Source of the DNA: Daphnia carinata
Lineage: Eukaryota; Arthropoda; Branchiopoda; Diplostraca; Daphniidae
Assembly: GCF_022539665.2 (NCBI RefSeq)
Contig: NC_081333.1
Coordinates: forward strand, 7,624,971 to 7,688,970
DNA: 64,000 nt
Direction: 5' to 3'
In this document: piece after piece, positions 27,201 through 41,727 of the stretch
Layout: each line of letters begins with the position of its first letter
Numbering within the stretch: position 1 is the stretch's first letter
Translations under genes and position numbers: made by a program
Notes under the pieces: model-generated
The model's database searches: none
Seen by the model: the letters and a program-made list of their open reading frames with translations, nothing else
Told to the model about the DNA's origin: nothing

Positions 27201-27976
27201 ACTGGGTAGACGAACCTGCTGATTCCGACACGGATTACGTCCGTTGTGATCTTCTGGAGACTGCACAGAGTTGCTTGGGTGCAGATGTGGATTTAATGGC
27301 TTTGACGGAACGTCTTTGCAAGAGCCACACCGAACCTATGGAGATTGGTGGACGTGCTACCACAGTAATCGCAATTAAAGGTCGAATTGAGGCCAGATCT
27401 AGTGATGCACCACCAGGACGACCCATTCTTTCGACAGCTCGTGATAAGTCAAGTAAGCCTTACGTGGCCCCAATGCGAGGAAGAGGATTTGGTAGACCTG
27501 GTGTCAATGGGCGAAACGACCCATTTCGTTCTCGTGCGCCCAATACGTCGCGTCCACCATCGCTCCATGTGGACGATTTTGTTGCCATGGAAAAGAATGG
27601 TGTTGGCGGACCGTCATCGTCATCCGGGGTTTGCAATAGTTTGTATGGCACAAAAGTCACAAGAGGTGGAGGAGGACGGGGCAGTGGTAATCGAGGCCGA
27701 GGTTTCCCTGGTGAGCGTGGTCGCTTTAACTTCCAGCAACCGCGACGCGAAGGCGTCAGGTCGCGTCCCGGTGGCATCGGCTCGACGTCGTCTACTTCAG
27801 TTAAGTGGGATGATCCGTATCTGCATTCATCAGTGACAGAAGTGCGTTCTGCTACTCGTTTTCAGTCTACTAATCGTGTCTGGACGAACACCGCTAGCAA
27901 GGAGCGGTACAGTTCGCCGTCAAACACGGCTCCACCAGCCGGTCGAACGCGACATACTCGCACGTTTTCACGCTAA
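21283..27976 (+). CDS. vir: Virilizer (VIRMA), m6A methyltransferase scaffold
   Basis: Virilizer is the scaffold of the nuclear complex that writes N6-methyladenosine on mRNA, with WTAP, METTL3/14, HAKAI and ZC3H13; in flies it also acts in sex-specific splicing. Exons: 21283-21339, 21410-21522, 21586-21721, 21778-25236 and 25298-27976, all in phase; 2147 aa, longer than human (1812) or fly (about 1850). The N-terminus LLFFDTFAHGTTEELNLDLV is the conserved virilizer start. Residues about 229-466 are an Arg/Ser/Asp repeat tract, followed by a run of 13 prolines, then acidic segments. The rest is helical with the EFGDLFEIGKPFNPY-type and ERGVLAKIASLYRAPHMAQS-type blocks of the family. The C-terminus is Arg-Gly rich (MRGRGFGRPG, RGGGGRGSGNRGRG), also typical. 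Large exons 4 and 5 carry most of the protein. Confidence 0.96.
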
Positions 27977-28048
27977 CATGGAATCCCATAGGACTTCGAA
28001 ACGGAGTGGGTGTAGCGGATAAGTGTTTCTGTGACCAAAATGAACGCG

Positions 28049-28054
28049 AATAAA
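28049..28054 (+). terminator. Polyadenylation signal for virilizer
   Basis: AATAAA 73 bp after the virilizer stop; a second AATAAA lies about 20 bp further on, at 28069-28074. Confidence 0.55.
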
Positions 28055-28796
28055 ATGTAATGAGTAACAATAAAAAAAGAAAATTTTAATCCACTGCGAA
28101 TACAGACCGACCGCTACGCGAACGACACATTTATTACATCGACAAAAATTGGGGTAAGAGTGAGAGCAAGATGAGAGGTTAAAGTGAGAAAAGGAGGTAA
28201 AAATGTACAAAGAGATTTCTTCTTGCTAGTTTTCTAGTGTGCGACGATATGTGCGTCCTGTTGGGTACCGTTTATTTGCACCCTTACGTTCTATTACCCC
28301 AAATAATCTGATGCTTGACGTCTCTACACTTCGGCATCTAATCAGATCCAAACCTTGAAAGATGTGCAACCAGGCAAAACGCTTTCTAGGACAAAAGGCT
28401 AGGCCTACTAGACTAGCACGAGGAAAGAATGGCGTCGAATCGTTACGACAGAAGAGAGGAAAGGACAGAAGCCGAATTCATGAGCAAGAAACTTCTCCTA
28501 TAGATGAAATCTAACGTCGTGACCATCACTTGCGTGAACTGGCTCAGCAATTCTCAATCAGCAAGACCTCAATACTGGTACATGTGATGGTAGCCCGAAT
28601 ACTGTGCAGCTGATTCTTCAAAGGGAAAGAAGAAAAGAACGGGGATAGAAAATGGTAAATTGGCAGTGATTAAAAGGAAGTTGGCAATTCGAAAACAGTT
28701 GTGTCTTGCTGTCATGAAAGCGCTATGCGAGAGCCGATACGTTCTCTTCCCGTTTTGAGTTTTGGAAGATATTGAAGCAATAGTTTTGATCAAGCG
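28055..28796. other. Gap between virilizer and the CUB-LDLa gene
   Basis: Two 3' ends face each other here. No coding potential recognised. Confidence 0.4.
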
Positions 28797-30259
28797 TCAA
28801 TTCGAGTCAGTTGATTGCTGCGGCACTGCTGCATAATCCGGAAACAATTCCGAATAACTTGGGGGCGGATCCTCTGCAGCTTTAGTGGCCGGAGTCTCGT
28901 CATGATGAGGGACTCGCCATCTTTCTAGAGGAACTACAGAAAAATTTTTACACGAACATCCTTTTTGATATAATTTATATATATATATACCTTCACCAGC
29001 ATGATGTGGAATGGGTAACGTTGATACCACTTGACAATCGTCCTGATTTCTTGCTCGGCGAAGACGTGCTTTGCGTCGACGGCAAAAACACACCATGCTG
29101 GCCATCAGGCATAATATGAGGAGCGCTACGGCCCCCAGGATGACAAGTGAAGCCGTGCTAATGGCATTATTGGAAACTGGATGAAAGGAAGTCTAAGTTA
29201 GCATAGAAAGGAATGTAAAAAAATGAGGAGGATTCCTACTGTTACTTGATGTTGCCACAGCGCAGCCCGTCTCGTCCGAAAAGAGTCCTGCCCCACAGTT
29301 GACGTGTCCATCGCATTTCAGATTAGATGGAATGCATTTTTCTTGTGTCTTTGTTGACTTGTCAACACTGGGTATACATGGCCAATAAGCGGTGTCATTT
29401 GTTTTGCAGGCTGGTTAAGTAGTGGAAAAAGCCAACATTGTAATCAAACATAACAGAAGAAAATTACAGATCATATTACTGGTCCTGTAAGCAGTCACAA
29501 CTACTTTCAGTCGTAGAGGTTGAAGATGTTGATCTACTTTACGGCTGGTTTTTCTAAACCAAATATGAAGCTCTCCACCAGGGTCATAAAAAGTTGTAGC
29601 TTCTGGTCCTTCAGGAATAAGTGATTCCACATAATTGTGGAGAGTTTCTTCATTTTGTGATTCAGCTGGACGCTCACTGGTATAATCATATATAGGAACA
29701 AGTTTCCTTTCTCCACACAATTTTTTGCTGAGGTAGCCGTCGTCATCCCTGCCAAACTACAAACAAAATGAGGTATATATTTATGCATTCCTTAATAACT
29801 TATCTAGTTTGACACACTTACCCAGACATAGTCATCACACTCATTATCCAGAGGATTTCTCCTGAGGTTGATGTCTTCAACAACAACCTGCAAGCCCTGG
29901 TTTTTGGGGGCTTCAATTTCTAAATGGCAGTCAATTGCCAATTCAGTGACATGAGGATATTTTGAAAGTTGTATCAGCAGAGCCGTACTTCTCGAGTTCA
30001 TTTTAATTGTCCGCTTGGCCGAGGAGCAGACATTTGCGTCTTCTAAATAATCTTACAAGAAAAAGAAAAAGACTGTTGCGACATCATTGAATTTACGCAA
30101 AGGGCGTCGTCGATTTTGGTGCAGTCAATCATACGTTCCTATGAATTTCACTTAACATAAATTTATATAAAGCAGATACTTACATATTTGATATCCGTAA
30201 GCTTCTAAAATAATAACACTATAAACACACAATAAAAATAGTCTCGTTGCGAACTCCAT
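28797..30259 (-). CDS. CUB and LDL-receptor-A single-pass membrane protein
   Basis: Six minus-strand exons: 30259-30184, 30051-29822, 29756-29480, 29410-29246, 29176-28991 and 28933-28797; in phase, 356 aa. It has a signal peptide (MEFATRLFLLCVYSVIILEA), then a divergent CUB domain (residues about 32-190) with CDDYVWFGR and LCGERK near the usual CUB positions. One LDL-receptor class A repeat follows (about 195-245), with six Cys and LKCDGHVNCGAGLFSDETGC. The membrane span is at about 257-281 (ASLVILGAVALLILCLMASM) followed by an Arg-rich stop-transfer. The cytosolic tail contains a PPSY motif at 335-338 (EDPPPSYSELFP), a WW-domain ligand of the kind bound by NEDD4 ligases. PMEPA1/LDLRAD-type proteins share the LDLa-TM-PPxY plan. 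The donor of exon 3 (A/GTAATA) is the least certain junction. Ligand and function are unknown. Confidence 0.8.
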
Positions 30260-32779
<2,520 letters not shown>

Positions 32780-32826
32780 CTCTTGAAATGCTATGAATTT
32801 GTGATGCTGCATCGCAAACCGATACA

Positions 32827-32832
32827 AATAAA
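32827..32832 (+). terminator. Polyadenylation signal for Psma7
   Basis: AATAAA 48 bp after the stop codon. Confidence 0.6.
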
Positions 32833-34074
32833 CCATGGGCTAATTCGAACCGTAAGATATTAAATCCAACTTGCATCATTGAAAGCTGTGATGGTAGTGA
32901 AATCACAAGCAACTTACATATTTTTATTGTTTTATTCTTCTCTTTGTTGGTACTTTTTGCATTGGCCAGGTTCAGGTTCATTAATAGACTTATAGGCTGG
33001 CATACCCCTGTAGAACGAGCCACACAAGTATGCTGGATTACTAGGAATTATTTGAACCATATCCATCTGCTTTATACCCATTGCATTTTCACAAGAATCA
33101 AAGAAATGTTACATATGTGTATATATACATATATTCATTCTTTGGTTATCTGTTTTCACCTATAGCAGATGAAATCCATGTTGAAATAACGTTCTCAAAT
33201 CATCAATCGCACCATTGGCTTTCAATTTAGACAAGTAGTACCTGACATTTTATAATGCTTCTGCTCTTCGTAACCCAAGCAAAATTTCTAGGCTACATTT
33301 TTCTTATCAAAATCCACTAGGGTTTTTGGTGTTAATTTCTTTTGGGAAACATAAACGATGACATCCCTGTAGCACAGAACCGTTGGATAGAAAAGTAATA
33401 CTCAAGTTCACAATAGGCGAAAGATTTGTTTCACAATTTAACAATCAAATTTCTTTCAAGTATGAAATGTGATAGCACCTTGAACCTAGCAAGCGTCCTA
33501 GAGTTGAGATACATTGATCTGTAGGGTACCGTTAACAAGTTGAGGTTTGCGTTTGTTAGTTAAAATTACGTAAGATTTAATGTGGATTTTCAGGAGTATT
33601 TTGTGCATCAGGAGTACTCTGTGATGATGTTTTTTAAGGCAGTGGATCATGTTTTGGAGCATCTATGGTATGTGCGAGAAAGGAAATCATCACTTATAAT
33701 TAATCACTCTTCATACTATGTTAGCACAAAGAGCTGTTGGAAACTGGTTTCATTTATATTTTTACTTAAATCTAGTCGTGTATCGACTAGGCTTAAAATT
33801 TTGTCCTATTAAAAAATAATATCATTAAATCCAGATAACTATATATGATTCTGATTCAAAATTAACCAAGGAACACGAAAATGGAATTTGTTTTTACGTA
33901 GAGTTTATAGTTTTGGAATAATATAAAATATAAAATTAGTGTGTGCGCGAATCGAAACCATTACTAGCGCGCCAGTACGCTACAGCACTAGCGTGACGCA
34001 TCAAGCTTCTTTGATTAACCAAAAACCATAAACACGGATTGCCATATGCATATGGCATATGAATATGGCATATG
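32833..34074. other. Intergenic stretch before the palindromic units
   Basis: AT-rich with no recognised gene. The last 60 bp hold repeated ATATGGCATATG units and an inverted copy of the unit end (CGGATTGCCAT at 34035-34045). Confidence 0.45.
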
Positions 34075-34278
34075 ACAATCCGTTTTACACAAAAAAAAAA
34101 AAAAATTTCGCCAAAAAAAAAAAAAAAATCACACTTTTTTTTTTTCCGACACGTAGCCATCTACCGCTCAGACTCGTTATTACTGGCGTAGGCAATTTCA
34201 GTCCATTGGATGCCATTCGCAGTTAGTTCAGTAGCGTGGATGGAGAGAATAACGCGGGGCTGGAGGAAGAATTGAAAA

Positions 34279-35671
34279 ATGGATAAGATAATACGACAAA
34301 AGGATGGTAAGTATAAACATTATTATATTGGTTTTCAATTATTAATTACTGTTTATTAGATCAAATTATGAAGCTGCAGGCCCAATTATTGGAACAACAC
34401 AAAATATTAGATAACAGCAAAGCTAAGGATGGTAAGGCCTAATACGTAATGATTCTATTTATTTGCTTTTATTCATTTGTGTTTTGTAGCTCAAATTTTG
34501 AGTCTACAAGCTCAGCTAGGGGAAAAGAACAAATTGGAACGGAACAGTTTCCAAACAGTGAAGGAGGTTTTTCCAAACTCATCTCTAACTGAACATGAGG
34601 ATGAATTGGCATTAGGCAAATACAGTCAGGTACCTAAACTTTTCAAATAAGAATTCAAAATAAGTATAGAATTTTAACAAACAATAATTTATTGTTTAGT
34701 TATTCAGTCTACCACCTGACAGTGTGTTAAATTTAAATTCTGTTAGTGCTGCACTAAAAAAATTGTTAATAATAAGTCCATGCAGCAAAGGAAGTGAACA
34801 ATTGTGGGACCGTATTTGGGCTGCAAATGGGTGTTGTACGGAAACCCAGAAATAGCACGAGTTCAACATAAAACATGAATTAGGTACTTTTCGGTTTTTT
34901 GTCTATCGAAAAATTATTTTTAATGCTATTATTTTGCGTTCACAGAATTTTAGTGGGGGATCAAGTCAAGTCTGGAAGTGTTACAGGATGCAGGAGTGAG
35001 CCTACAGATGAAAAAACACTGAGAGTGCATTACCGTAAGGTGTGAGGTAAATTAATAGAGTAATGCAAATTGCCTAATGAGAAGTACCATCTTGTGTTAA
35101 AGAATCCAGTACAACAGCAATCCTTTATAGTTCTGTCACAGCTAGAAGCCTCAAATAATTCTGCTTCTATTGCTAAAGAACAACTTGTCCTTTACGTTCA
35201 GAGTGTTGGTGAAGCTGGTACTTAAATGGCCCTAAAGATGTTTCATTTCGTTGGCATTGCAGCGAAGAACATCATACATGGAATTTTTAGGTATGAAAAG
35301 AATTTTCTTGAAAATTTTTTGAATTTATGACAAAGCATTTCTCCTGCTCTTTGCCAACCATGTCTAATCTAAAAAAAAATTTATCCAATAGGAAAGGATT
35401 TTCAGCATACTGGGAACACAACTATCAACAATGCAACATTCTAGGGGAGCTATTTTATCATCCAATAGCCTTATACAATGATTTTCATCTGCAATTTGTA
35501 TGGCCTTTCCCAAGCTTCTGCCAGAAGTTGAATCTATAAGTCATGTAAGTCACATAAGCAACAATTGAGATGCTTAATGGTGTTGTTTTTCTTTTCTCAG
35601 CATAGGTTAATAGTAACATTGGATCTGAAAAGATTCTTGGTTGGGGCAAGACACTGAATAAATTGTATTGA
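34279..35671 (+). pseudogene. Coiled-coil gene, copy A (broken)
   Basis: Exons 34279-34306, 34360-34431, 34490-34629 and 34700 onward follow GT-AG rules and stay in phase. They encode a coiled-coil start: two similar modules, DQIMKLQAQLLEQHKILDN and AQILSLQAQLGEKNKLE, then SLTEHEDELALG. The fourth exon reads through LFSLPPDSVLNLNSVSAAL and SEQLWDRIW and meets a TAG at 34853-34855, where the other copies have TGG (Trp). Further coding-like exons follow (KYHLVLKNPVQQQSFIVLSQ near 35080, YWEHNYQQCNIL near 35410, and a last exon ending at 35671). Protein family unknown. Confidence 0.65.
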
Positions 35672-35741
35672 TTCGATGGATGACATGACATTTCTATACT
35701 TAATTCGGATTCCCCAGACGGTATTTGATATTTAAAAAATT

Positions 35742-36118
35742 GAAGTGCATATCTGGGCTCCCTTCCTTTCCGTAGCCCCGTTTCCCCTTGACTCGTAATA
35801 AGCCCGTAGGGGGTCATGCCCCTACTGTACGGTATATATAAAAACAACATATACCGAGGTTTGGAGGGCTCTGGCCGGAAAGGGGACGTGGGGTGCCGCT
35901 TCGTCCGATGATGTGTTCACGGAGGGTGACGTGGCTGCCCACAAATCCGAATTAAAGGTTAATCGCTCCTGTAAAAATGTTCCAAATCTTCAGCTCTTCT
36001 TCCGGCTTCTCTTAGCCAATCACCGGGTAATCTCCCCGGTGGGTCAACAAGGCAGTGTCTCCCCCTGCCTGGGTTGACGGCAACTTTTGAAAGGGCTATT
36101 ATGCCTTTTTAAAGTTGC
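35742..36118 (+). ncRNA. GC-rich hairpin block, copy A
   Basis: Downstream of the gene copy, a GC-rich segment in an AT-rich setting folds into four hairpins: GTAGGGG/CCCCTAC (35806-35825), CACCGGG/CCCGGTG (36021-36041), a two-part stem GTCAAC-GGCAG/CTGCC-GTTGAC (36043-36078) and GCAACTTT-AAAGG/CCTTT-AAAGTTGC (36080-36118). AATAAA-like signals follow. It may be a structured RNA or a 3'UTR element. No known ncRNA family is recognised. Confidence 0.4.
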
Positions 36119-36360
36119 AAAAATAATTGTAATGTGCAGAGAATTGTCAATAAAATTTTTTTTATAAAATATTTTATCCAAAATTTGTTTCTTTCATTGT
36201 CTGTGTTAGCCTGTTGATGGTAAGCATTGTTTCCATTGGTTTATCGTTTATCTGTAAGTATTCAATTATTATTTATTACACTATTTGAATTTTTCCACTT
36301 AGATTCAAGGAACAACATGTAATATCTGGATATTTTTTGAAGTAGTTTTGTACTTTGTTT

Positions 36361-36431
36361 TACCCGTATGGGAATCGATCCCCAGACATTCAGCGTGCAA
36401 CGCCGATGCTCTAACATTGAGCCACGAGATA
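36361..36431 (-). tRNA. tRNA-like sequence 1 in spacer A (degenerate)
   Basis: D-arm GCTC/GAGC, anticodon stem TCGGC/GCTGA with loop GTTGCAC (UGC anticodon, Ala-like) and a weak T-arm. The acceptor stem pairs only in part. Probably a tRNA-derived relic. Confidence 0.35.
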
Positions 36432-36527
36432 TATTTAAATATTTTATTATCGCATATTATATGTTATCGTCTAGGATGTTAATGCAGTCTTTCACAAGTA
36501 TATGTTTATCTTTCTATTTTTTTCATA

Positions 36528-36600
36528 AGGTTCATAGCTCTGTGGTAGAGCCTTCAGTTACGATACCTGTTACCCTGGGATCAAACCTCAGTAGATGTGT
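36528..36600 (+). tRNA. tRNA-like sequence 2 in spacer A (degenerate)
   Basis: D-arm GCTC-TGTGGTA-GAGC is intact. The anticodon arm is poor, and the T-arm region reads CTGGGATCAAACCTCAG. Relic quality. Confidence 0.3.
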
Positions 36601-36714
36601 AAAAATGAAGTAGAATAAATGTAGAAGAGTATATTGCAGAATTGCATTTCCTTTTTATTCTAAGTGTAAATGCAAGTCCACAGGTAACTAGAAAAAAGCC
36701 AACTTGACATCATA

Positions 36715-36785
36715 TAATTCATGGCTCATTGGTAGAGCATCGGCGCGGTATGCCGAACATCCAGGGTTCGATCCCTGGATAATAA
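36715..36785 (+). tRNA. tRNA-like sequence 3 in spacer A
   Basis: D-arm GCTC/GAGC, perfect anticodon stem TCGGC/GCCGA with loop GCGGTAT (GGU, Thr-like, but C instead of U at position 33), and perfect T-arm CAGGG-TTCGATC-CCTGG. The acceptor stem does not pair well. The best-folded of the three, but unlikely to be a working tRNA. Confidence 0.4.
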
Positions 36786-36984
36786 TAGAATACTAACATA
36801 TAAACGATAAACCAATGGAAACAATGCTTACCATCAAAGGTGACAAAAACAAATAATGCGAAGAAAAAAAAAGAAATTGATAAATGTAATGTGTGAACAC
36901 GGACAATGAAAGAAACAAATTTTGGATAAAATATTTTATAAAAAAAATTTTATTGACAATTCTCTGCACATTGCAATTATTTTT

Positions 36985-37365
36985 GCAACTTTGAAAAGGC
37001 ATAATAGCCCTTTCAAAAGTTGCCGTCAACCCAGGCAGGGGGAGACACTGCCTTGTTGACCCACCGGGGAGATTACCCGGTGATTGGCTAAGAGAAGCCG
37101 GAAGAAGAGCTGAAGATTTGGAACATTTTTACAGGAGCGATTAACCTTTAGTTCGGATTTGTGGGTAGCCACATCGCCCTCCGTGAACACATCATCGGAC
37201 TAAGCGGCACCCCACGTCCCCTTTCCGGCCAGAGCCCTCCAAACCTCGGTATATGTTGTTTTTATATATACCGTACAGTAGGGGCATGACCCCCTACGGG
37301 CTTATTACGAGTCAAGGGGAAACGGGGCTTCAGAAAAGAAGGGAGCCCAGATATGCACTTCAATT
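36985..37365 (-). ncRNA. GC-rich hairpin block, copy A'
   Basis: Inverted copy with only a few substitutions from copy A (for example GTAGCCACATCGCC for GCAGCCACGTCACC). All four hairpins are kept. The last loop reads TATTAT, as in copy A. Confidence 0.4.
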
Positions 37366-37431
37366 TTTTTAATATCAAATACCGTCTGGGGAATCCGAAT
37401 TAAGTATAGAAATGTCATGTCATCCATCCAA

Positions 37432-38886
37432 TCAATACAATTTATTCAGTGTCTTGCCCCAACCAAGAATTTTTTCAGATCCAATGTTACTATTAACCTA
37501 TATTAAGAAAAGAAAAACAACACCGTTAAACATATCAACTGTTGATCATGTAACTTACATGACTCATAGTTTCAACTTCTGGTGGAAGCTTGGGAAAGGA
37601 CATACAAATTGCAGATTAACATCATTGTATAAGGCTCTTGAATGATAAACTAGCACCTGTACAATGTTGCATTGTTGATAGTTGTGTTCCCAGTACATGA
37701 AAATCCTTTCCTATTGGATAAAATTTTTTTTGGTAGATTAGACCTGGTTGGCAAAAAGGAGGAGAAATTCTTCGTCATAAATTCAAAATTATTTGAAGAA
37801 AAATCCTTTCATACCTAAAGAGTCCATGTATGATGTTCATCTCTGCAATGGCAGCAAAATTAAAACATCTTTAGGGCCATTTAAGTACCCAGTTTCCCCA
37901 ACACTCTGAATGTAAAGGACAAGTTGTTCTTTAGACAGAGAAGCAGAATTATTTGAGGTTTCTAGCTGTGACAGAACTATAAAGGATTGCTGTTGTACTG
38001 GATTTATTAACACAAGATGGTACTTCTCTGGATTATTTCATGTTTGGCTGAAACTAGGATTAATCTTTTGAATTGTTAATAAAATAAACACATTAGACAA
38101 TGTGCATACTCGATTACTTTACCTCATACCTTAATGGTAATGCACTCTCAGTGTTTTTTCATCTGTAGGCTGACTCTTCCATCCTGTAACACTTCCAGAC
38201 TTGATTTGATCCCCCATTAAATTCTGTGAATGCAAAATAATAGCATTAAAAATACTTTTTCAAAAGACATAAAACCGAAAAGTACCTAATCCATGTTTCA
38301 TGTTGAACTCGTGCCATATCTTGGTTTCCGTACCACACCCATTTTCGGCCCAAATACGGTCCCACAATTGTTCACTTCCTTCACTGCATGGGCTTATTAC
38401 TAACGATTCTTTTTGTGCAGCACTAACAGAATTTAAATTTAACACACTGTCAGGTGGTAGACTGAATAACTGAACAATAAATAATTGTTTGTTAAAATTC
38501 TATACTTATTTTGAATTCTTATTTGAAAAGTTTAGGTACCTGACTGTGTTCGCCTAATGCCAATTCATCCTCATGTTCAGTTAGGTTTGAGTTTGGAAAA
38601 ACCTCCTTCACTGTTTGGAAGCTGTTCCGTTCCAATTTGTTCTTTTCCCCTAGCTGAGCTTGTAGACTCAAACTTTGAGCTACAAAACACAAATGAATAA
38701 AAGCAAATAAATAGAATCATTATGTATTAGGCCTTACCATCCTTAGCTTTGCTGTTATCTAATATTTTGTGCTGTTGCAATAATTGAGCCTGCAGGTCCA
38801 TAATTTGATCTAACAATAATTAATAATTCAAAACAAATATAATAATGTTTATACTTACCATCCTTTTGTTGTATTATCTTATCCAT
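37432..38886 (-). pseudogene. Coiled-coil gene, copy A' (broken)
   Basis: Inverted copy in the right arm of unit A. It shares with copy A the GGATGGTAAGG exon-2 donor and ISPCS/GSEQ residues. A TGA at 38260-38262 interrupts the conserved FRFFVYRKS segment (here FRFYVF then stop). The second downstream exon also lacks the start region seen in copies B and B'. Confidence 0.6.
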
Positions 38887-39326
38887 TTTTCAATTGTTCC
38901 TCCAGCCACGCGTTATTCTCCATCCACGCTACTGAACTAACTGCGAATGGCATCCAATGGAATGAAATTGCCTACGCCAGAAATAATGAGTCTGAGCGGT
39001 AGATGGCTACGTGTCGGAAAAAAAGAAAAAAGTGCGATTTTTTATTTTTTTTCCACCATTTTTTTTTTTTTTTTTTTTATGTAAAACGGATTGCCAAATG
39101 CCAAAGTAATATGGCAATCCCCGTTTTACATAAAAAAAAAAAAAAAAATGGCGGAAAAAAAAAAAACGCACTTTTTTCTCTTTTTTCTACCCGTAGCCAT
39201 CTATCAGTCGGTTTCGTTATTACAGGCATGTAAGTAATTTCAGTTAATTGTATCCCATTAGCAGTTAATTGAGTAGCGTGGCTGGAGAACAACGCGTGGC
39301 TGGACTGCTGGAGGAGCAATTGAAAA

Positions 39327-40718
39327 ATGGATAAAATAATACAACAAAAGGATGGTAAGTATAAATATTATTAGTTTGGTTTTCAATTATTAATTATTGT
39401 TTATTAGATCAAATTATGAAGCTGCAGGCCCAGTTATTGGAACAACACAAAATATTAGATAACAAAGCTAAGGATCGTAGGCCTAACACGTAATGATTCT
39501 ATTTATTTGCTTTTATTCATTCGTGTTTTGTAGCTCAAATTTTGAGTCTTCAAGCTCAGCTAGGGGAAAAGAACAAATTGGAATGGAACAGTTTCCAAAC
39601 AGTGAAGGAGGTTTTTCCAAACTCATCCCTAACTGAACATGAGGATGAATTGGCATTAGGCGAACACAGTCAGATACCTAAACTTTTCAAATAAGAATTC
39701 AAAATAAGTATAGAATTTTAAAAAACAATTATTTATTGCTTAGTTATTCAGTCCACCACCTGACAGTGTGTTAAATTTAAATTCTGTTAGTGCTGCACTA
39801 AAAGAATCGTTAGTAATAAGCTCATGCAGTGAAGGAACTGAACAATTGTGGGACCGTATTTGGGCCGAAAATGGGTGTGGTACAGAAACCCAGAAATGGC
39901 ACAAGTTCAACATGAAACATGGATTAGTTACTTTTCGGTTTTTTGTCTATCGAAAAAGTATTTTTAATGCTATTATTTTCCATTCACAGATTTTAACGGG
40001 GGATCAAATCAAGTCTGGAAGTGTTACAGGATGGACGAGTGAGCCTACAGATGAAAAAAACACTGAGAGTGCATTACCGTAAGGTGTGAGGTAAATTAAT
40101 AGAGTAATGCAAATTGCCTAATGAGAAGTACCATCTTGTGTTAATGAATCCAGTACAACAGCAATCCTTTATAGTTCTGTCACAGCTAGAAGCCTCAAAT
40201 AATTCTGCTTCTCTGTCTAAAGAACAACTTGTCCTTTACGTTCAGAGTGTTGGGAAAACTGGGTACTTAAATGGCCCTAAAGATGTTTTAATTTTGCTGC
40301 TATTGCAGAGATGAACATCATACATGGACTCTTTAGGTATGAAAGGATTTTTCTTCAAATAATTTTGAATTTATGACGAAGAATTTCTCCTCCTTTTTGC
40401 CAACCAGGTCTTATCTACCAAAAAAAATTTAACCAATAGGAAAGGATTTTCATGTATTGGGAACACAACTATCAACAATGCAACATTCTACAGGTGCTAG
40501 TTTATCATTCAAGAGCCTTATACAATGAAGTTAATCTGCAATTTGTATGTCCTTTCCCAAGCTTCCACCAGAAGTTGAATCTATAAGTCATGTAAGTCAC
40601 ATGAGCAACAATCAATATGTTTAATGGTGTTGTTTTTCTTTTCTCAATATAGGTTAATAGTAACATTGGATCTGAAAAGATTCTTGGTTGGGGCAAGACA
40701 CTGAATAAATTGTATTGA
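39327..40718 (+). pseudogene. Coiled-coil gene, copy B (broken)
   Basis: Exons 39327-39354, 39408 onward and 39534 onward follow the copy A layout. The exon-2 donor is GGATCGTAGG, shared with copy B'. The donor after exon 3 reads CAGATACC instead of CAGGTACC, so the GT is lost near 39674. The fourth exon is open and encodes SEGTEQLWDRIWAENGCGTE and a KSIFNAIIFHSQILTGDQIK segment. A further 66-aa frame at 40114-40314 (MPNEKYHLVLMNPVQQQSF) is probably another exon. Confidence 0.6.
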
Positions 40719-40788
40719 TTGGATGGATGACATGACATTGCTATACTTAATTCGGATTCCCCAGACGGTATTTGATATTAAAAAAATT

Positions 40789-41165
40789 GAAGTGCATATC
40801 TGGGCTCCCTTCTTTTCTGAAGCCCCGTTTCCCCTTGACTCATAATAAGCCCGTAGGGGGTCATGCCCCTACTGTACGGTATATATAAAAACAACATATA
40901 CCGAGGTTTGGAGGGCTCTGGCCGGAAAGGGGACGTGGGGTGCCGCTTCGTCCGATGATGTGTTCACGGAGGGTGACGTGGCTGCCCACAAATCCGAACT
41001 AAAGGTTAATCGCTCCTGTAAAAATGTTCCAAATCTTCAGCTCTTCTTCCGGCTTCTCTTAGCCAATCACCGGGTAATCTCCCCGGTGGGTCAACAAGGC
41101 AGTGTCTCCCCCTGCCTGGGTTGACGGCAACTTTTGAAAGGGCTATTGTGCCTTTTTAAAGTTGC
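40789..41165 (+). ncRNA. GC-rich hairpin block, copy B
   Basis: Same block with all four hairpins kept. The last loop reads TATTGT, shared only with copy B'. Confidence 0.4.
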
Positions 41166-41384
41166 AAAAATAATTGTAATGTGCAGGGAATTGTCAATAA
41201 AAAATTTTTATAAAATGTTTTTTTGCAAAATTTGTTTCTTTCATTGTCTGTGTTCATACATTACATTTATCAACTTTTTTTTTTATTTAGCTTGCTCATT
41301 TCACCTTTACTGTTTATGCCACCTTTGATGATAGGCATTGTTTCCATTGGTTTGTCGTTTATCTGTAAGCATTCATTTATTATT

Positions 41385-41455
41385 CAGGGATCGAACCCTG
41401 GATGTTCGGCATACGGCGCCGATGCTTTACCAATGAGCCATGAATCATTTAATGT
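41385..41455 (-). tRNA. tRNA-like sequence 3 in spacer B
   Basis: Inverted copy of sequence 3, with loop GCCGTAT (CGU) and GTAAAGC in the D-arm. Confidence 0.35.
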
Positions 41456-41564
41456 CAAGTTGGCTTTTTTCTAGTCACTTGCGGACTTGCATTTACACTT
41501 TGAATAAAGCTGAAATGCAATACTGCAATATTATTTTCTACATTTAGATATAGATCTTTTTACA

Positions 41565-41640
41565 TCTACTAAGGTTTGAACCCAGGGTAACAGTTATCGC
41601 AGCTGAATGCTCTACCACAGAGCTATGGAACTTAAGAAAG
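41565..41640 (-). tRNA. tRNA-like sequence 2 in spacer B
   Basis: Inverted copy of sequence 2. Here the T-arm (CTGGG-TTCAAAC-CTTAG) pairs in five positions with wobbles. Confidence 0.3.
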
Positions 41641-41727
41641 AAATAGAAAGATAAACATATAGTTGTGAAAGATGCATAAACATCCTAGACGATAACATAT
41701 GATATGCGATAATAAAAAATTTAAATA

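Larger units (their letters stand above)
34075..39096. repeat. Palindromic unit A (two long inverted arms plus spacer)
   Basis: Left arm about 34075-36250 and right arm about 36795-39096 are inverted copies of each other. Each starts at its outer end with CAATCCGTTTTACA, then long A and T runs, then a conserved stretch ending in CCGTAGCCATCT-like sequence, a multi-exon gene copy and a GC-rich hairpin block. The spacer of about 0.5 kb holds three tRNA-like sequences. No transposase, reverse transcriptase or integrase frame is recognised, so I call it a repeat rather than a defined mobile element. Confidence 0.85.

Noticed and set aside
36715-36785. Functional tRNA-Thr
   Set aside because: No paired acceptor stem and C instead of U at position 33; better described as tRNA-like.
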